A stretch of DNA of 64,000 nucleotides from Acanthochromis polyacanthus (GCF_021347895.1 NC_067121.1:13031962-13095961), one strand, 5' to 3'. Positions 34,775 to 48,720 are shown, numbered from the stretch's first letter. The notes: a model not told the origin generated them from the sequence alone. Numbers and translations are program-made.

Positions 34775-34900
34775 ATGAAGGACACTCACCCGGACGAGAA
34801 TTTTATTGAGTTTTATTTTGAAATCGGCCTGAAATACACAGACATTCAAGCAGTGCGATGCGCTAAGAGTCTGCCATGCAGACCAGCGATCCTGATAATG
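34775..34900 (+). CDS. AT-arm element gene, copy A, exon 1
   Basis: An ATG at 34775 opens 42 codons ending in phase 0 at a good donor (ATAATG/GTAAGT). The motif Phe-Ile-Glu-Phe-Tyr-Phe-Glu-Ile-Gly-Leu-Lys-Tyr-Thr-Asp-Ile (residues 10-24) recalls the N-terminus of a family of integrase-core proteins found in fish genomes; no catalytic domain is present here. The frame is also open upstream into the AT arm, so the true start could lie further 5'. Exons 2 and 3 continue the frame. Confidence 0.5.
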
Positions 34901-35627
34901 GTAAGTTTTATTTCTCCAACATCCTGCTGTTATCCTACTATGAATACGCTAGCTACAACAGTCCCACATCAGTATTATGAACGTTCCGCCAGCTAACGCG
35001 GTCCGGACACCGGATCAGTGATTAGAGGTTGGCTTTGAACTATTGTTTGCCAGCCAGTTAGCCGCTGGTAAGCTAACAAGCTATGAAACAACTCCTTATA
35101 AAACCGGAGGAAAGCAGCAGCAATATTTCAGTCCAAGACCTGTATTCAGAACCTCCCACGCTGTTACACAATGACCCATTAATCATATTACTGAACTATA
35201 TGGTTATCATTGAAATTCCCTTGAAGAACCAGTGAACTCTTTGCGAACACATTTTAATTTATGTGTTGATTATGTTTCGTATCAGTAATACAAGTCTAAA
35301 AAACTGATTCAAATGATCAAGTTAACACAACGAAGTAAAGAGTACTGGTAATCTGCAGCTATTTTCATAATTTCAAGGTAAAATTCTGATGTGTGATTTT
35401 CTAGCTTTGCAGATGTGGAAATCCAATGCACTGATTTCTTATACACAGATGCTTTTGGTCTTTTTTGTTGTAAAATAAAACAAGGCATTTATCACTGTTG
35501 GAAATTATTACAGGTATTATTTGTAACACTTTCTAACATTGTATGGACAAAGCAATAAATCAGTTAATGGATAAAATCATTTGTATTACAGATGCTATCA
35601 ACAGCATGTCTTGTTCATTTTATTTAG

Positions 35628-35736
35628 TTGTCGGCCTTGGATGATGAGGTCCAGTTACCAGGAGCACTAGTCTGCAGCTTACTGGTTCCGTCCTGCAGCT
35701 CCTCCACGCCGTCCTCCTCTCTACAGACCAAATCAA
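35628..35736 (+). CDS. AT-arm element gene, copy A, exon 2
   Basis: 109 bp between acceptor CATTTTATTTAG and donor TCAA/GTAAGA, entering in phase 0 and leaving in phase 1. Encodes a Ser-rich 36-residue segment (Leu-Ser-Ala-Leu-Asp-Asp-Glu-Val..., then Pro-Ser-Cys-Ser-Ser-Ser). Length and splice sites are the same in copies A, B and C, which argues for a real exon. Confidence 0.5.
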
Positions 35737-35895
35737 GTAAGATCTGTTTAGACTATGCAGACATCAACATGATCAGTATGTTATCTTTTGACCCATCCTA
35801 AAATCACAAAATAGAACATTTACTTTAAGTTAACTGTGTTTATGAAAATAGAAAATAATTACTGACAACTAGTACTTTTTGGTGCTTTTATGCAG

Positions 35896-36119
35896 GAAAA
35901 GGGAACCAGGAAGCTGCTGTGGATCCTCTGCAGTGTCTGGAGAGGTCAGAGGAACGGTTCTTGGAACAGATCAGAAGACACCAAGACGTGACCTCTGCCA
36001 TTCTCCAGAACATCCAGAAGATGAATGAAAACCTTGGTTGCACTGATGGGACGCATGGTGTCGGTGCTGGAGCAACTGTCCCCGAATTAAACTGCACTGT
36101 TGACTATTGGCTTTTCTAG
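35896..36119 (+). CDS. AT-arm element gene, copy A, exon 3
   Basis: 224 bp from acceptor TTTTATGCAG to a TAG stop at 36119, in the phase left by exon 2. Encodes 74 residues with a predicted amphipathic helix (Glu-Arg-Ser-Glu-Glu-Arg-Phe-Leu-Glu-Gln-Ile-Arg-Arg-His), similar in character to the C-terminal coiled-coil tails of Myb/SANT-like transposon proteins. The spliced product would be 152 residues. An AATAAA lies at 36121-36126, just after the stop. Confidence 0.5.
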
Positions 36120-37471
36120 AAAATAAATCTTTTTTAGTACTTCACCTGTTTTGTATTTTACCCATGCACTTTGGGTGAATAAACAGAAATTTGTGATTAG
36201 AGATGCAAATTTTGTCTATAATCTACAGAGACTTTATTCAGTGTTCAGTGCACACTTTTGTTACACACATTTTGACAGATAAGCAGTTGTGCTTTTCAAG
36301 CAGATTTTAGTCAGAAACATCAGTAGCATATGTTTTTTTTACTGTTACACCAATCTAGGTAGATAAACTGCACTACTGCAGCAGACATATTATTGAAATG
36401 TGCTTCTATTATGTGTCTACATACACTGCTCACAAATAGTTATTCAACTTTTGGGTGAAATTGATGGAAAATATAAAAAGTGCATGCTTTAGTGATAAAT
36501 CATAAAAGTAGGGTATTTAACTAGAAACATGCAATAGTGATTTCCTCATCTCAAAAAAAATTATTGAATCAAAAGCTAACAACAGTGGAGGGTATGTCAC
36601 AATAAAAATGTCTCAGTTTGGACAGAACAGCAGCCTTCAGCTGAAATCCAGTACAATTGTGTCCCACCAGTGGCGTGATCATGGATGTGTCCAGGCAGCA
36701 GCTGCCCTCTGCCTCGTAATTAGCCTTAAGACCAGCTATAAAGATAAACATAGATATTATCATTATCATCAACATATGGTGCAGTTGTTTAACCTTTAAG
36801 CTATGTAGGGATGCAAATGTAGTCGAAGCTAAGTAGCTAAGCTAATGCTAACACGTTCAGTGTTCAGAATCAAAACATCTCTAAAAATTACCTGTTTTCT
36901 CAAACGTAGTCGCCGTTCCCTGTGACAACCATGAAGACAGATAGATAATCACAGAAGAGCTCATCTGAAGAGCAAATGTCCAATAAGGTTCCTGTTTTTG
37001 TTTGCCATGTCCTTCCAGGGCTCAGTAGGAAAAAGTCTGAATATATGGAATGAAACTTTGAATAGATGGAATGAAAATCTGAACATTCTATATTCCGACT
37101 TTCATTATATATATATCAAGTTTCATTATATATATATCAAGTTTCATTATATATATATATCAACTTTTATTATATATATATATATATATATATCAAGTTT
37201 CATTATATATATATCAAGTTTCATTATATATATATCAATTTTCATTATATATATATATCGACTTTCATTATATATATATATATCAAGTTTCATTATATAT
37301 ATATCAAGTTTCATTATATATATATCAAGTTTCATTATATATATATCGACTTTCATTATATATATATCGACTTTCATTATATATATATATCAAGTTTCAT
37401 TATATATATATCGACTTTCATTATATATATATCGACTTTCATTATATATATAATTTCCTAAACGGCATGCC

Positions 37472-37491
37472 ATACATATATATACACACAC

Positions 37492-37575
<84 letters not shown>

Positions 37576-37610
37576 AGATATATAGATATATAGACACACA
37601 CACACACACA
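37472..37610. repeat. TA, GA and CA simple repeats
   Basis: TA-rich stretch, then (GA)n near 37553-37575 and (CA)n near 37593-37610, at the right flank of copy A. Confidence 0.9.
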
Positions 37611-37739
37611 TCTGCTTTCTTTCTGCTGGCTGAGTAGAAGTCTGTGTTAGTTTAAATAGGCTTAACTATTTAACAGAACATATGGATGCAGACATTTAGG
37701 ATAAGTGTACAATAAAACAACTGCACAGTCAAACAGCCA

Positions 37740-38326
37740 CTTTATATTTCAGCTACTTTACAATGTGAAACATGATCAAAATGAGGTACTTCCATGAGAT
37801 TATGACTAGGTCTTACTTCTATTAACAATGTTTTTATTTGTCATCTTAAGCTGCTGCCACGTGCGGTTCTCCCCCTATAGGATTGCACCTAAATGAAATA
37901 ACTTCATAGGCTACCATTCAAACAGTTTTCCCTATAATATTATTGTGATTACAAAGGACTACATTTCAACTTATGTACTGACTCGGGCAGCAATGTTCTA
38001 TCATGTCGACTCTCTCTCTTTTGAGGTTGCAGCGGTGTTGCACTTCTTTCTAAAAACGTGTTCAAATTCGCTATATGAGCACGTTAAGATTTCCAGTTCA
38101 AAAATGCAGCCCTCCACTTCCCTGCTGCCATGGTGACTCGTTGGATCAGGGCTCCATTAATGCTGTTGTTTTAGAGTTGTGGTGCACGCGCTTAACTCTG
38201 GGTGAAACCAACTCGAATCAGCCATTCTGGAACTGAAAACTCAGAGTTTCCTATCTCAGAGTTGATCAACTCAGAGTTCGGGGTTACACTCAGAGTTTGT
38301 TGAACCTGTTTTGTGAAACAGACCCC
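37740..38326 (-). mobile_element. Harbinger fragment, reversed
   Basis: Ends at 38326 with the complement of GGGGTCTGTTTCAC, the terminus of fish PIF/Harbinger elements, followed by the ACTCTGAGTT-rich sub-terminal region. Further in, on the minus strand, it carries the start of the Myb/SANT-like accessory gene (Glu-His-Val-Phe-Arg-Lys-Lys-Cys-Asn-Thr-Ala-Ala-Ala-Ser-Lys type sequence). It is an inverted copy of 42977-43547. Confidence 0.7.
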
Positions 38327-38345
38327 AGGATAATCAGGACAAGTA

Positions 38346-39980
<1,635 letters not shown>

Positions 39981-39982
39981 TA

Positions 39983-42420
39983 TGGAAGACGAACACATCA
40001 AATCTGTGTTTGTGGAAGATGCACACGCGATACACAAACACCCGCCTTCCCTTTGCCACAGACCACAGCTATAAAGGCAGAGAGAGACTTTTTACTCGAA
40101 GCATATATATTTCTTATGCCTTATTTTTCTTATTATTGAATGTATGTCTGTTTTAGCTATGTTATAAATTTACTTTAATTTAGCCTAAAGTCTAAAATCT
40201 GTAATCTGTAAGTTTATTCTTATATTTACGTCTTTTATTATTATCTCAGGAACCCCATGAGATAAACATATTGTGTTAGGTGTCATTCTCATCACTTCTT
40301 CTGTGTTCTTTCAGATCTGTGATCATCATAAATATAGAACAATTGGATTTGTGCATTTAAGAAATCAACGAAGAGTAAGTTATGAAGGTATGTGGCCTCT
40401 GACCTCTCTTGTGAAGTTCAACACCACCCCTTGAGAGGAATGCATCCACGGCTGGTTAGATGCCGATTAGAATTCGGCTCCAAAACTTTCTATATAGAGG
40501 AAAGTCACTGGAATGCAACAGGGCTTGTAGAACACGGGAGTCTCTGAGAAAAATGCAACTGGGGCTTAGAAAAATGCAACTGGACTTAACAATTCTTTGA
40601 GACAAAAGAACAAAGAGAAGATCAGACTCGAAAATTAGATTTTTGAAATAGGCTTTTTCATAAAAGTTCATCTAAAACAAAGGCTTAAAACCAGGTTGTT
40701 TTATGATGGCTTAAAGAAATGAATAATGAAATTTTTAACTCAGGTTTTGTTTTTCTATATTTTACTTAAAGTTTTATTTCTTAAGTTAACATTACAACAG
40801 CACAAATATTTTCTTGATAACTATGAGCTTCGCCTCTTAGTGTTTTAATTTTGCCACACTTTTGAAACACAAACCTGCTAAAGTGCCTCCTTGTCTCTGC
40901 GCTGCTGAACCAACTCATCCAGCAAATCATCACAGCTACTGTACACATCCTGCAGCAGACTCCCTCTCTTTCATACAAAGGCTACACAAGTATCCAAGTA
41001 TCACTTTCGTTCTGCTAGATGCATTAATTTACAAGTTTTCCAATTTTGAAGAAATTCTAAATACATCACTTTTCTACCAGCTGCTTCCAGTGACGATCAC
41101 AGGTAATTTGTGTATAATTATCATTGGTTCTACAACGTATTTCTTTGTTTTGGGAAATGGAGGTCAATGAAATCAGAGTTTACAACTTTCAGATAAAAGA
41201 CTGATGAACTTAATTTTAATCAAAATTTCTTTGAGACTTAGTCCGAATTGATGATTTTCTCAGGAAAGTTGAGAATGGTGCCCCTAAATTGATGAGTGCA
41301 ATTTTAATCATAAAGTGTAGATTATACCATTAGGTGTGTTGCATCCAACACTTTTGTCTACATGGTTTGATTCTCGCATATGAGGCTAATTTCTGCAATA
41401 TTTTGCCACAATAATAAAACATTTCATTAAAGTAAATGTTAGCCAAAACCACAGTTGTACATATGTTTGTGTGACCATTTTGCAACTCAGCAATGTTCAT
41501 TTAGAAAGTATTTTCTTGTTATTTTGATTAACAAAATTATTTGGCTTTGTGTTGGCTCAAATACATGAAGTTGCAAATTAGAAGAAAGTCATTTCTTGAA
41601 AGAAGTATTGCACCTCTTAAATGAGACATTTATGAACAGAATGTGTCTTTTTCAAAGCACTGCATTAATCACAAAATTATCTTTTTTTTAAAAAAAATCC
41701 ACACACTTGGAGACACACATAAACGGTGTCAATTTTGTTATATAACCCTCACTAACCACCTTATCTACATCAAACAGATAGCTGCCCTCATGGGTGCAGG
41801 TATAACGAAGACAAACTTTTTAATTAAGAAAATGTGTTCTGCTAACATCCCCAAACTGCCTCATTGTTTGCTCTAGCACTTGTTTTTCAGGAACAAGAAT
41901 CTCAATAAACATTAACCAGCATGAACTGTTTACTGGGTGTGTGTGTCAACGCACACATTATCATGTGTGTAAATATGCTTATGTATGAGAAACTGTGGAA
42001 CAAAAATTCAAATGTGATTGGCCTGTTGTTGGATTTTGATTGTGGTTCCTAGGTGAAATGTACTGTATTTGAATACTAAATGTTTTCACTGTGTTGGGTA
42101 CAGTGTTCGTGCTGGGGTGTTTTGTCAAATATCATTTTGATGCCAATGGTTTGTTCCTATTCGGAAGCATGTGATGTTCTTTTGCTGCCAATGCAATGAT
42201 TTGTACATAAATAAAATATTGCAGACATGGTGTGTTATGAGTTTTCTGCCGCTTAACACAATTTTGTACCCATTAAAATAGGCAATAACTTCAAGTGCCA
42301 CTTGATAAAATTTGAACAAAATCATTCCCATATCAACGCATATTTCTGTTAAGACAGTGAGATGTCTATTAAAATCTTCTGGCGCTAACCTGATTTGTGA
42401 TTTCAGGAAACTGCGTGTGG
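39983..42420. other. Unexplained stretch between two Harbinger ends
   Basis: AT-rich, with no recognised repeat end. A minus-strand segment near 40890-40970 reads Leu-Leu-Gln-Asp-Val-Tyr...Asp-Asp-Leu-Leu-Asp-Glu-Leu but is only 25-30 codons long without splice support. It could belong to the body of a decayed Harbinger element or be unique sequence. Confidence 0.35.
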
Positions 42421-42422
42421 TG

Positions 42423-42423
42423 T

Positions 42424-42507
<84 letters not shown>
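42423..42507. repeat. (GT)n microsatellite, about 42 units
   Basis: Uninterrupted GT dinucleotides. The Val-Cys and Thr-His open frames across it are artefacts. Confidence 0.95.
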
Positions 42508-42510
<3 letters not shown>

Positions 42511-42699
42511 TAATTTCTCTCATCAGTCACTTATCTAATCAGGTGGGTGGATCGCTGGGCACCCGCAGAAGTGCAGAAGTGCAGTGTTAAGCGTTAGGTT
42601 GGTGGTCAGGTAGATCTTAAGACACATGAATAGATAAATATTAAATGGCAGTGTGCACCTAGGGTGGAGAACAAGTTGCAGCTAAAATTGTGCCATCTA

Positions 42700-42976
42700 A
42701 CCATCTCAAGTGTGTGTCATGACGGGTTGGAGAACCGAAGTGCAGACACGGAACAGGCAGAGACTGGTTTACTTGAATAGAAGTTTATTACAAAATGCAG
42801 AAAACTAAATGACACAAACAGGGAGGAATAGCTGAGGGAAAATGAGCAGGCAGTCTAACAAAATAAAACTCAAGGATAAATGTAATCTAAGGTAACAAAA
42901 GGGAAGATTACTATAACTAAGTGGGAAAATACAAACCCAAGCGGGCATAATTGGCGAGACAGAAGAGAGGAGAAAC
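42700..42976. other. Probable interspersed repeat of unknown family
   Basis: Contains GAAGTTTATTACAAAATGCA followed by A-rich and CAGGCAGTC sequence, a pattern common in fish repeats. Not identified further. Confidence 0.3.
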
Positions 42977-43547
42977 GGGTCTGTTTCACAAAGCAGGTTT
43001 AACGAACTCTGAGTTTAATCCTCAACTCTGAGTTGATCTACTCACAGTGGCTGATTTGAGTTGGTTTGAGTTGGTTTAATCAACTCGGAGTGGTTTCAGT
43101 CGGAGTTAAGCGCGTGCACCACAACTCTGAAAAGACAGCATCAACGGAGCCCCGATTCGACAAGTCACCATGGCAACGGGGAAGCGAAAGGCTGCGTTTT
43201 TGAACTGGAAATTTTAGCGCGTTTATATGGCAAGTTTGAACACGTTTTTAGAAAGAAGTGCAACACCGCTGCAGCCTCAAAAGAGAGGAAGACGGCGTGG
43301 AGAACATTGCTGCCTGGGTCAATGCGCAAGTATAAATGTAGTCCTTTGCAATTGTAATAATATTACAGGGAAAAACTGTCTGAATGGTAGCCTGTTAAGT
43401 TATTTCATTTAGGTGCAATCCCACGGAGGAGAAACGCACAGGGCAGCAGCTTAAGATGAAATATAAAACATTGTTCAAACAGGTAAGACCTCGGCATTAT
43501 TTCATGGAGGTACTTCAGGTTGATCATGTTTTACATTGTAAAGTAGC
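42977..43547 (+). mobile_element. Harbinger fragment, forward
   Basis: Begins GGGTCTGTTTCACAAAGCAGG with the same ACTCTGAGTT-rich sub-terminal sequence as the reversed copy at 37740-38326. The start of the Myb/SANT-like gene follows (ATGGCAACGGGGAAGCGAAA at 43170), then frameshifted SANT-domain coding to about 43330. It is cut at 43548 by a hAT element. Confidence 0.7.
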
Positions 43548-44108
43548 CAGAGGTGGGAAGTAACGAAGTACAAGTACTTCGTTACTGTACTTAAGTAGAT
43601 TTTTCAGGTATCTGTACTTTACTTGAGTATTTAGTTTTTTGATGACTTTTTACTTTTACTCCCTGCATTTGAACACAAATATCTGTACTTTTTACTCATT
43701 ACATTCTCAAAACTCGCTCGTTACTTGTTTCTACCTCTGTGGATGACGATATTATGCAAAAGACTTATCAACACATTGAGAAAAAGTCAACCGCGTAAAG
43801 GTCTTTGAGCGAGTGCACGATCTGTGGTTCAGAGAAAAACACCAGCAGTGGCATGGACGAAGAAACTGAACTGGGGAACATTGCCAACGACGACGGAACA
43901 GATCTGGCGAAGCAAGACATTCCCCATCCATGGCCTTATTTAAGAGAGTTCTTTGATATTGTCGGCTCGAAGAAGGATTCATGGCGAATGCGTTATGTGT
44001 TGTGCCAACCTAAAAATCATGAGTTTCTGGCACACAAGAATTATCCATCAAATCTGAATAAACACATACAGGTAAAAGTATATTTTCAGTTGTTATCATA
44101 GCTATCAT
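43548..44108 (+). mobile_element. hAT (Tol2-like end) 5' part with BED exon
   Basis: Starts CAGAGGTGGGAAGTAACGAA, resembling the Tol2 end type, with ACTTAAGTAGATTTTTCAGG sub-terminal sequence. The first coding exon lies at 43853-44071. The element is cut at about 44109 by another hAT-like start. Confidence 0.7.
43853..44071 (+). CDS. hAT transposase BED-finger exon, partial
   Basis: An ATG at 43853 and 73 codons in phase 0 ending at a donor (ATACAG/GTAAAA). An acidic start is followed by a BED-type zinc finger: His-Pro-Trp-Pro-Tyr-Leu...Phe-Phe, then Val-Leu-Cys-Gln-Pro-Lys, then Asn-Leu-Asn-Lys-His-Ile-Gln. The expected first cysteine of the finger is a tyrosine here (Arg-Tyr-Val-Leu-Cys), so zinc binding is probably lost. 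No later exons were found. Confidence 0.6.
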
Positions 44109-44690
44109 CAGGGACGGCAGGTATAAATGGGCTAACAGGGCTAAGCCCTCCCAGGCCAACACAAAAAAGATGAGAAAATTATTTTTTAAATAACTTACAA
44201 CAGATTGTTTTAAGTTTAGGTGAAAACAAAGATAGCAACAGCACCAATCAGTCAAAAGAAAAACATAGAATATCTCTAAATGGGCTTATTTTTTACAGCC
44301 CCACCAGATACAGTCCGTTTTCATTCATTTCGTTCTTGTAAGTGATTGACAGGTGTCATGTCCCGCCGCCGTGATTTACTGATCATTTGGGCTAACTTCA
44401 GTCAGCCCACAGGCCTTGACTTTGACCAATAGCAGCGAGTTGACGCAGCGGTGCTGCTATTTGTGCCAGAGTTGGGAAGGAGGGAGAAAAGGTTAAGCTA
44501 TGGCGGGCGTTTGCATGAACGAGGTGGATTAGTTGCTTTCATGTCCATTTTCCTCAATGTCTTTGGAGGAAAAGCTGGAAGTTAAGAGACTGGGATCACA
44601 TCGACTGTCGATGTGAGCTTCTTTTCAAACAAGGTAGGCCCATGTTGACCTGTTAAAGGACTGTGACACCTTTTTTTGCTGCGTTCATCT
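44109..44690 (+). mobile_element. Start of another hAT-like element
   Basis: Begins CAGGGACGGCAGGTATAAAT with an AGGGCTAAGCCCTCC palindrome, similar in style to the inner hAT at 22.6-26.0 kb. It then shows a promoter-like patch (GACCAATAGCAGCG) and a short exon-like stretch ending at AACAAG/GTAGGC near 44632. It is interrupted by the TA repeats before copy B. Confidence 0.45.
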
Positions 44691-44693
44691 GTT

Positions 44694-44748
<55 letters not shown>

Positions 44749-45440
44749 TATATTATATATATATATATACATATATATATTATATATGGCATGCCGTTTA
44801 GGAAATTATATATATAATGAAAGTCGATATATATATAATGAAACTTGATATATATATAATGAAACTTGATATATATATAATGAAAGTCGATATATATATA
44901 ATGAAACTTGATATATATATAATGAAACTTGATATATATATAATGAAAGTCGATATATATATAATGAAACTTGATATATATATAATGAAACTTGATATAT
45001 ATATAATGAAAGTCGATATATATATAATGAAACTTGATATATATATAATGAAACTTGATATATATATAATGAAAGTTGATATATATATATATATATATCA
45101 ACTTTCATTATATATATATCAACTTTCATTATATATATATCGACTTTCATTATATATATATCAACTTTCATTATATATATATCTCGACTTTCATTATATA
45201 TATATATATCGACTTTCATTATATATATATATCGACTTTCACTATTTATATATCAACTTTCATTATATATATATCAAGTTTCATTATATATATATATCAA
45301 CTTTCATTATATATATATCAAGTTTCATTATATATATATCGACTTTCATTATATATATATATCAACTTTCATTATATATATATCAAATCTTTTTTTCCTA
45401 CCGAGCCCCGGAAGGGACATGTCCGTATGGCGAAGCGACA

Positions 45441-45566
45441 ACGAAGGACACTCACCCGGACGAGAATTTTATTGAGTTTTATTTTAAAATCGGCCTGAAA
45501 CACACAGACATTCAAGCAGTGCGATGCGCTAAGAGTCTGCCATGCAGACCAGCGATCCTGATAATG
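45441..45566 (+). CDS. AT-arm element gene, copy B, exon 1
   Basis: The counterpart of copy A exon 1, open and ending in phase 0 at ATAATG/GTAAGT. The position of the copy A ATG is ACG here, so either a different start is used (the frame is open upstream into the AT arm) or this copy has lost its start. Confidence 0.4.
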
Positions 45567-46294
45567 GTAAGTTTTATTTCTCCAACATCCTGCTGTTATC
45601 CTACTATGAATACGCTAGCTACAACAGTCCCACATCAGTATTATGAACGTTCCGCCAGCTAACGCGGTCCGGACACCGGATCAGTGATTAGAGGTTGGCG
45701 TTCAACTATTGTTTGCCAGCCAGTTAGCCGCTGGTAAGCTAACAAGCTATGAAACAACTCCTTATAAAACCGGAGGAAAGCAGCAGCAATATTTCAGTCC
45801 AAGACCTGTATTCAGAACCTCCCACGCTGTTACACAATGACCCATTAATCATATTACTGAACTATATGGTTATCATTGAAATTTCCCTTGAAGAACCAGT
45901 GAACTCTTTGCGAACACATTTTAATTTATGTGTTGATTATGTTTCGTATCAGTAATACAAGTCTAAAAAACTGATTGAAATGATCAAGTTAACACAATGA
46001 AGTAAAGAGTACTGGTAATCTGCAGCTATTTTCATAATTTCAAGGTGAAATTCTGATGTGTGATTTTCTAGCTTTGCAGATGTGGAAATCCAATGCACTG
46101 ATTTCTTATACACAGATGCTTTTGGTGTTTTTTGTTGTAAAATAAAACAAGGCATTTATCACTGTTGGAAATTATTACAGGTATTATTTGTAAGACTTTC
46201 TAACATTGTATGGACAAAGCAATAAATCAGTTAATGGATAAAATCATTTGTATTACAGATGCTATCAACAGCATGTCTTGTTCATTTTATTTAG

Positions 46295-46403
46295 TTGTCG
46301 GCCTTGGATGATGAGGTCCAGTTACCAGGAGCACTAGTCTGCAGCTTACTGGTTCCGTCTTGCAGCTCCTCCACGCTGTCCTCCTCTCTACAGACCAAAT
46401 CAA
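46295..46403 (+). CDS. AT-arm element gene, copy B, exon 2
   Basis: 109 bp, phase 0 to phase 1, with the same splice sites as copy A and no stop. It differs from A by about two substitutions. Confidence 0.5.
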
Positions 46404-46562
46404 GTAAGATCTGTTTAGACTATGCAGACATCAACATGATCAGTATGTTATCTTTTGACCCATCCTAAAATCACAAAATAGAACATTTACTTTAAGTTAA
46501 CTGTGTTTATGAAAATAGAAAATAATTACTGACAACTCGTACTTTTTGGTGCTTTTATGCAG

Positions 46563-46786
46563 GAAAAGGGAACCAGGAAGCTGCTGTGGATCCTCTGCAG
46601 TATCTGGAGAGGTCAGAGGAACGGTTCTTGGAACAGATCGGAAGACACCAAGACGTGACCTCTGCCATGCTCCAGAACATCCAGAAGATGAATGAAAACC
46701 TTGGTTGCACTGATGGGACGCATGGTGTCGGTGCTGGAGCAACTGTCCCAGAATTAAACTGCATTGTTGACTATTGGCTTTTCTAG
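46563..46786 (+). CDS. AT-arm element gene, copy B, exon 3
   Basis: 224 bp to a TAG at 46786, open in the phase left by exon 2. Differences from copy A include a Cys-to-Tyr, Arg-to-Gly, Ile-to-Met and Thr-to-Ile change and silent changes, with no indel. Confidence 0.5.
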
Positions 46787-48185
46787 AAAATAAATCTTTT
46801 TTAGTACTTCACCTGTTTTGTATTTTACTCATGCACTTTGGATGAATGAACAGAAATTTGTGATGAGAGATGCAAATTTTGTCTATAATCTACAGAGACT
46901 TTATTCAGTGTTCAGTGCACACTTTTGTTACACACATTTTGACAGATAAGCAGTTGTGCTTTTCAAGCAGATTTTAGTCAGAAACATCAGTAGCATATAT
47001 TGTTGTTTTTTTTACTGTTACACCAATCTAGGTAGATAAACTGCACTACTGCAGCAGACATATTATTGAAATGTGCTTCTATTATGTGTCTACATACACT
47101 GCTCACAAGTAGTTATTCAACTTTTGGGTGAAATTGATGGAAAATATAAAAAGTGCACGCTGTAGTGATATATCATAAAAGTAGGGTATTTAACTAGAAA
47201 CATGCAATAGTGATTTCCTCATCTCAAAAAAAATTACTGAATCAAAAGCTAACAACAGTGGAGGGTATGTCACAATAAAAATGTCTCAGTTTGGACAGAA
47301 CAGCAGCCTTCAGCTGAAATCCAGTACAATTGTGTCCCACCAGTGGCGTGATCATGGATGTGTCCAGGCAGCAGCTGACCTCTGCCTCGTAATTAGCCTT
47401 AAGACCAGCTATAAAGATAAACATAGATATTATCATTATCATCAACATATGGTGCATGTGTTTAACCTTTAAGCTATGTAGGGATGCAAATGTAGTCGAA
47501 GCTAAGTAGCTAAGCTAATGCTAACACGTTCAGTGTTCAGAATCAAAACATCTCTAAAAATTACCTGTTTTCTCAAACGTAGTCGCCGTTCCCTGTGACA
47601 ACCATGAAGACAGATAGATAATCACAGAAGAGCTCATCTGAAGAGCAAATGTCCAATAAGGTTCCTGTTTTTGTTTGCCATGTCCTTCCAGGGCTCAGTA
47701 GGAAAAAGTCTGAATATATGGAATGAAACTTTGAATAGATGGAATGAAAATCTGAACATTCTATATTCCGACTTTCATTATATATATATCAAGTTTCATT
47801 ATATATATATCAACTTTCATTATATATATATATCAACTTTCATTATATATATATCAATTTTCATTATATATATATATATCAACTTTCATTATATATATAT
47901 CAATTTTCATTATATATATATCAAGTTTCATTATATATATATCGACTTTCATTATATATATATATCAACTTTCATTATATATATATATCAACTTTCATTA
48001 TATATATATATATCAAGTTTCATTATATATATATCAAGTTTCATTATATATATATATCAAGTTTCATTATATATATATCAATTTTCATTATATATATATC
48101 AAGTTTCATTATATATATATCGAGTTTCATTATATATATATCAAGTTTCATTATATATATAATTTCCTAAACGGCATGCCATAAT

Positions 48186-48224
<39 letters not shown>

Positions 48225-48587
48225 ATATTACTGCATGCCGTTTAGGAAATTATATATATAATGAAAGTACAAATATATTGAATGAAAGTTGATACATACT
48301 GAATGAAAGTTAGACTATATTGAATGAAAGTTGATATATATTGAATAAAAGTTGATATATATTTAATAAAAGTACGAATATATTGAATGAAAGTTGGAAT
48401 ATATGGAATGAAAGTACAAATATATATAATGTTCAGATTTTCATTCCATATATTCTGACTTTCATTTCATACATTCGTACTTTCATTCAATATATTTCGA
48501 CTTTCATTGTATATATATTCGTACTTTTATTCAATATTGAGTCTTTTTTCCTTCCGAGCCCCAGAAGGGACATGTCGATATGGTGAA

Positions 48588-48720
48588 ATGACAATGGAGG
48601 ACACCCATCCGGATGAGAGTTTTATTGAGTTTTATTTTGAAATCAGCCTGAAATACACAGACATTCCAGAAAGTGCGATGCACTACGAGTCTGCCATGCA
48701 GACCAGCGATCCTGATAATG
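48588..48720 (+). pseudogene. AT-arm element gene, copy C, exon 1
   Basis: An ATG at 48588 and the same Phe-Ile-Glu-Phe-Tyr-Phe-Glu-Ile motif. One extra base relative to A and B near 48666 shifts the last 17 codons, so the exon ends in phase 1 and does not join exon 2 in frame. Either C is broken, or A and B share an old one-base loss. Confidence 0.5.

Larger units (their letters stand above)
34302..37471 (+). mobile_element. AT-arm element, copy A (3.17 kb)
   Basis: The left terminus GGCATGCCGTTTAGGAAATT and the right terminus (its exact complement, 37452-37471) bound the copy. The left arm (34322-34720) has about 21-bp units of ATATATAATGAAA(G/C)T(C/T)GAT type in one orientation, a TA-rich centre near 34571-34610, then units in the reverse orientation, so the arm can fold on itself. 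The right arm (about 37095-37451) has units only in the reverse orientation. Between them lies a small three-exon gene and about 1 kb of AT-rich sequence. It is nearly identical to copy B over the body. The flanks are TA repeats. The superfamily is not assigned. Confidence 0.8.
44788..48180 (+). mobile_element. AT-arm element, copy B (3.39 kb)
   Basis: The same termini, arm design and three-exon gene as copy A, with longer arms. The left arm (44808-45095) shows a regular period of 63 bp: one AAAGTCGAT unit then two AAACTTGAT units, repeated four times, then the turn at a TA centre and reversed units to about 45385. The body differs from copy A at only scattered positions. The right terminus ends at 48180 and copy C starts 51 bp later in the same orientation. 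Confidence 0.8.

Noticed and set aside
34331..34996. Long open frames of Met-Lys-Val-Asp-Ile-Tyr-Ile repeats (also near 44.8-45.6 kb and 37.0-37.5 kb)
   Set aside because: They arise because 21-bp AT-rich units are a multiple of three and lack stops in several frames on both strands; they are arrays, not proteins. Only the downstream splice-bounded exons were kept.
40862..41170. 102-codon open frame with hydrophobic C-terminus
   Set aside because: No recognised domain, no splice or start support; composition fits a chance frame in AT-rich DNA.
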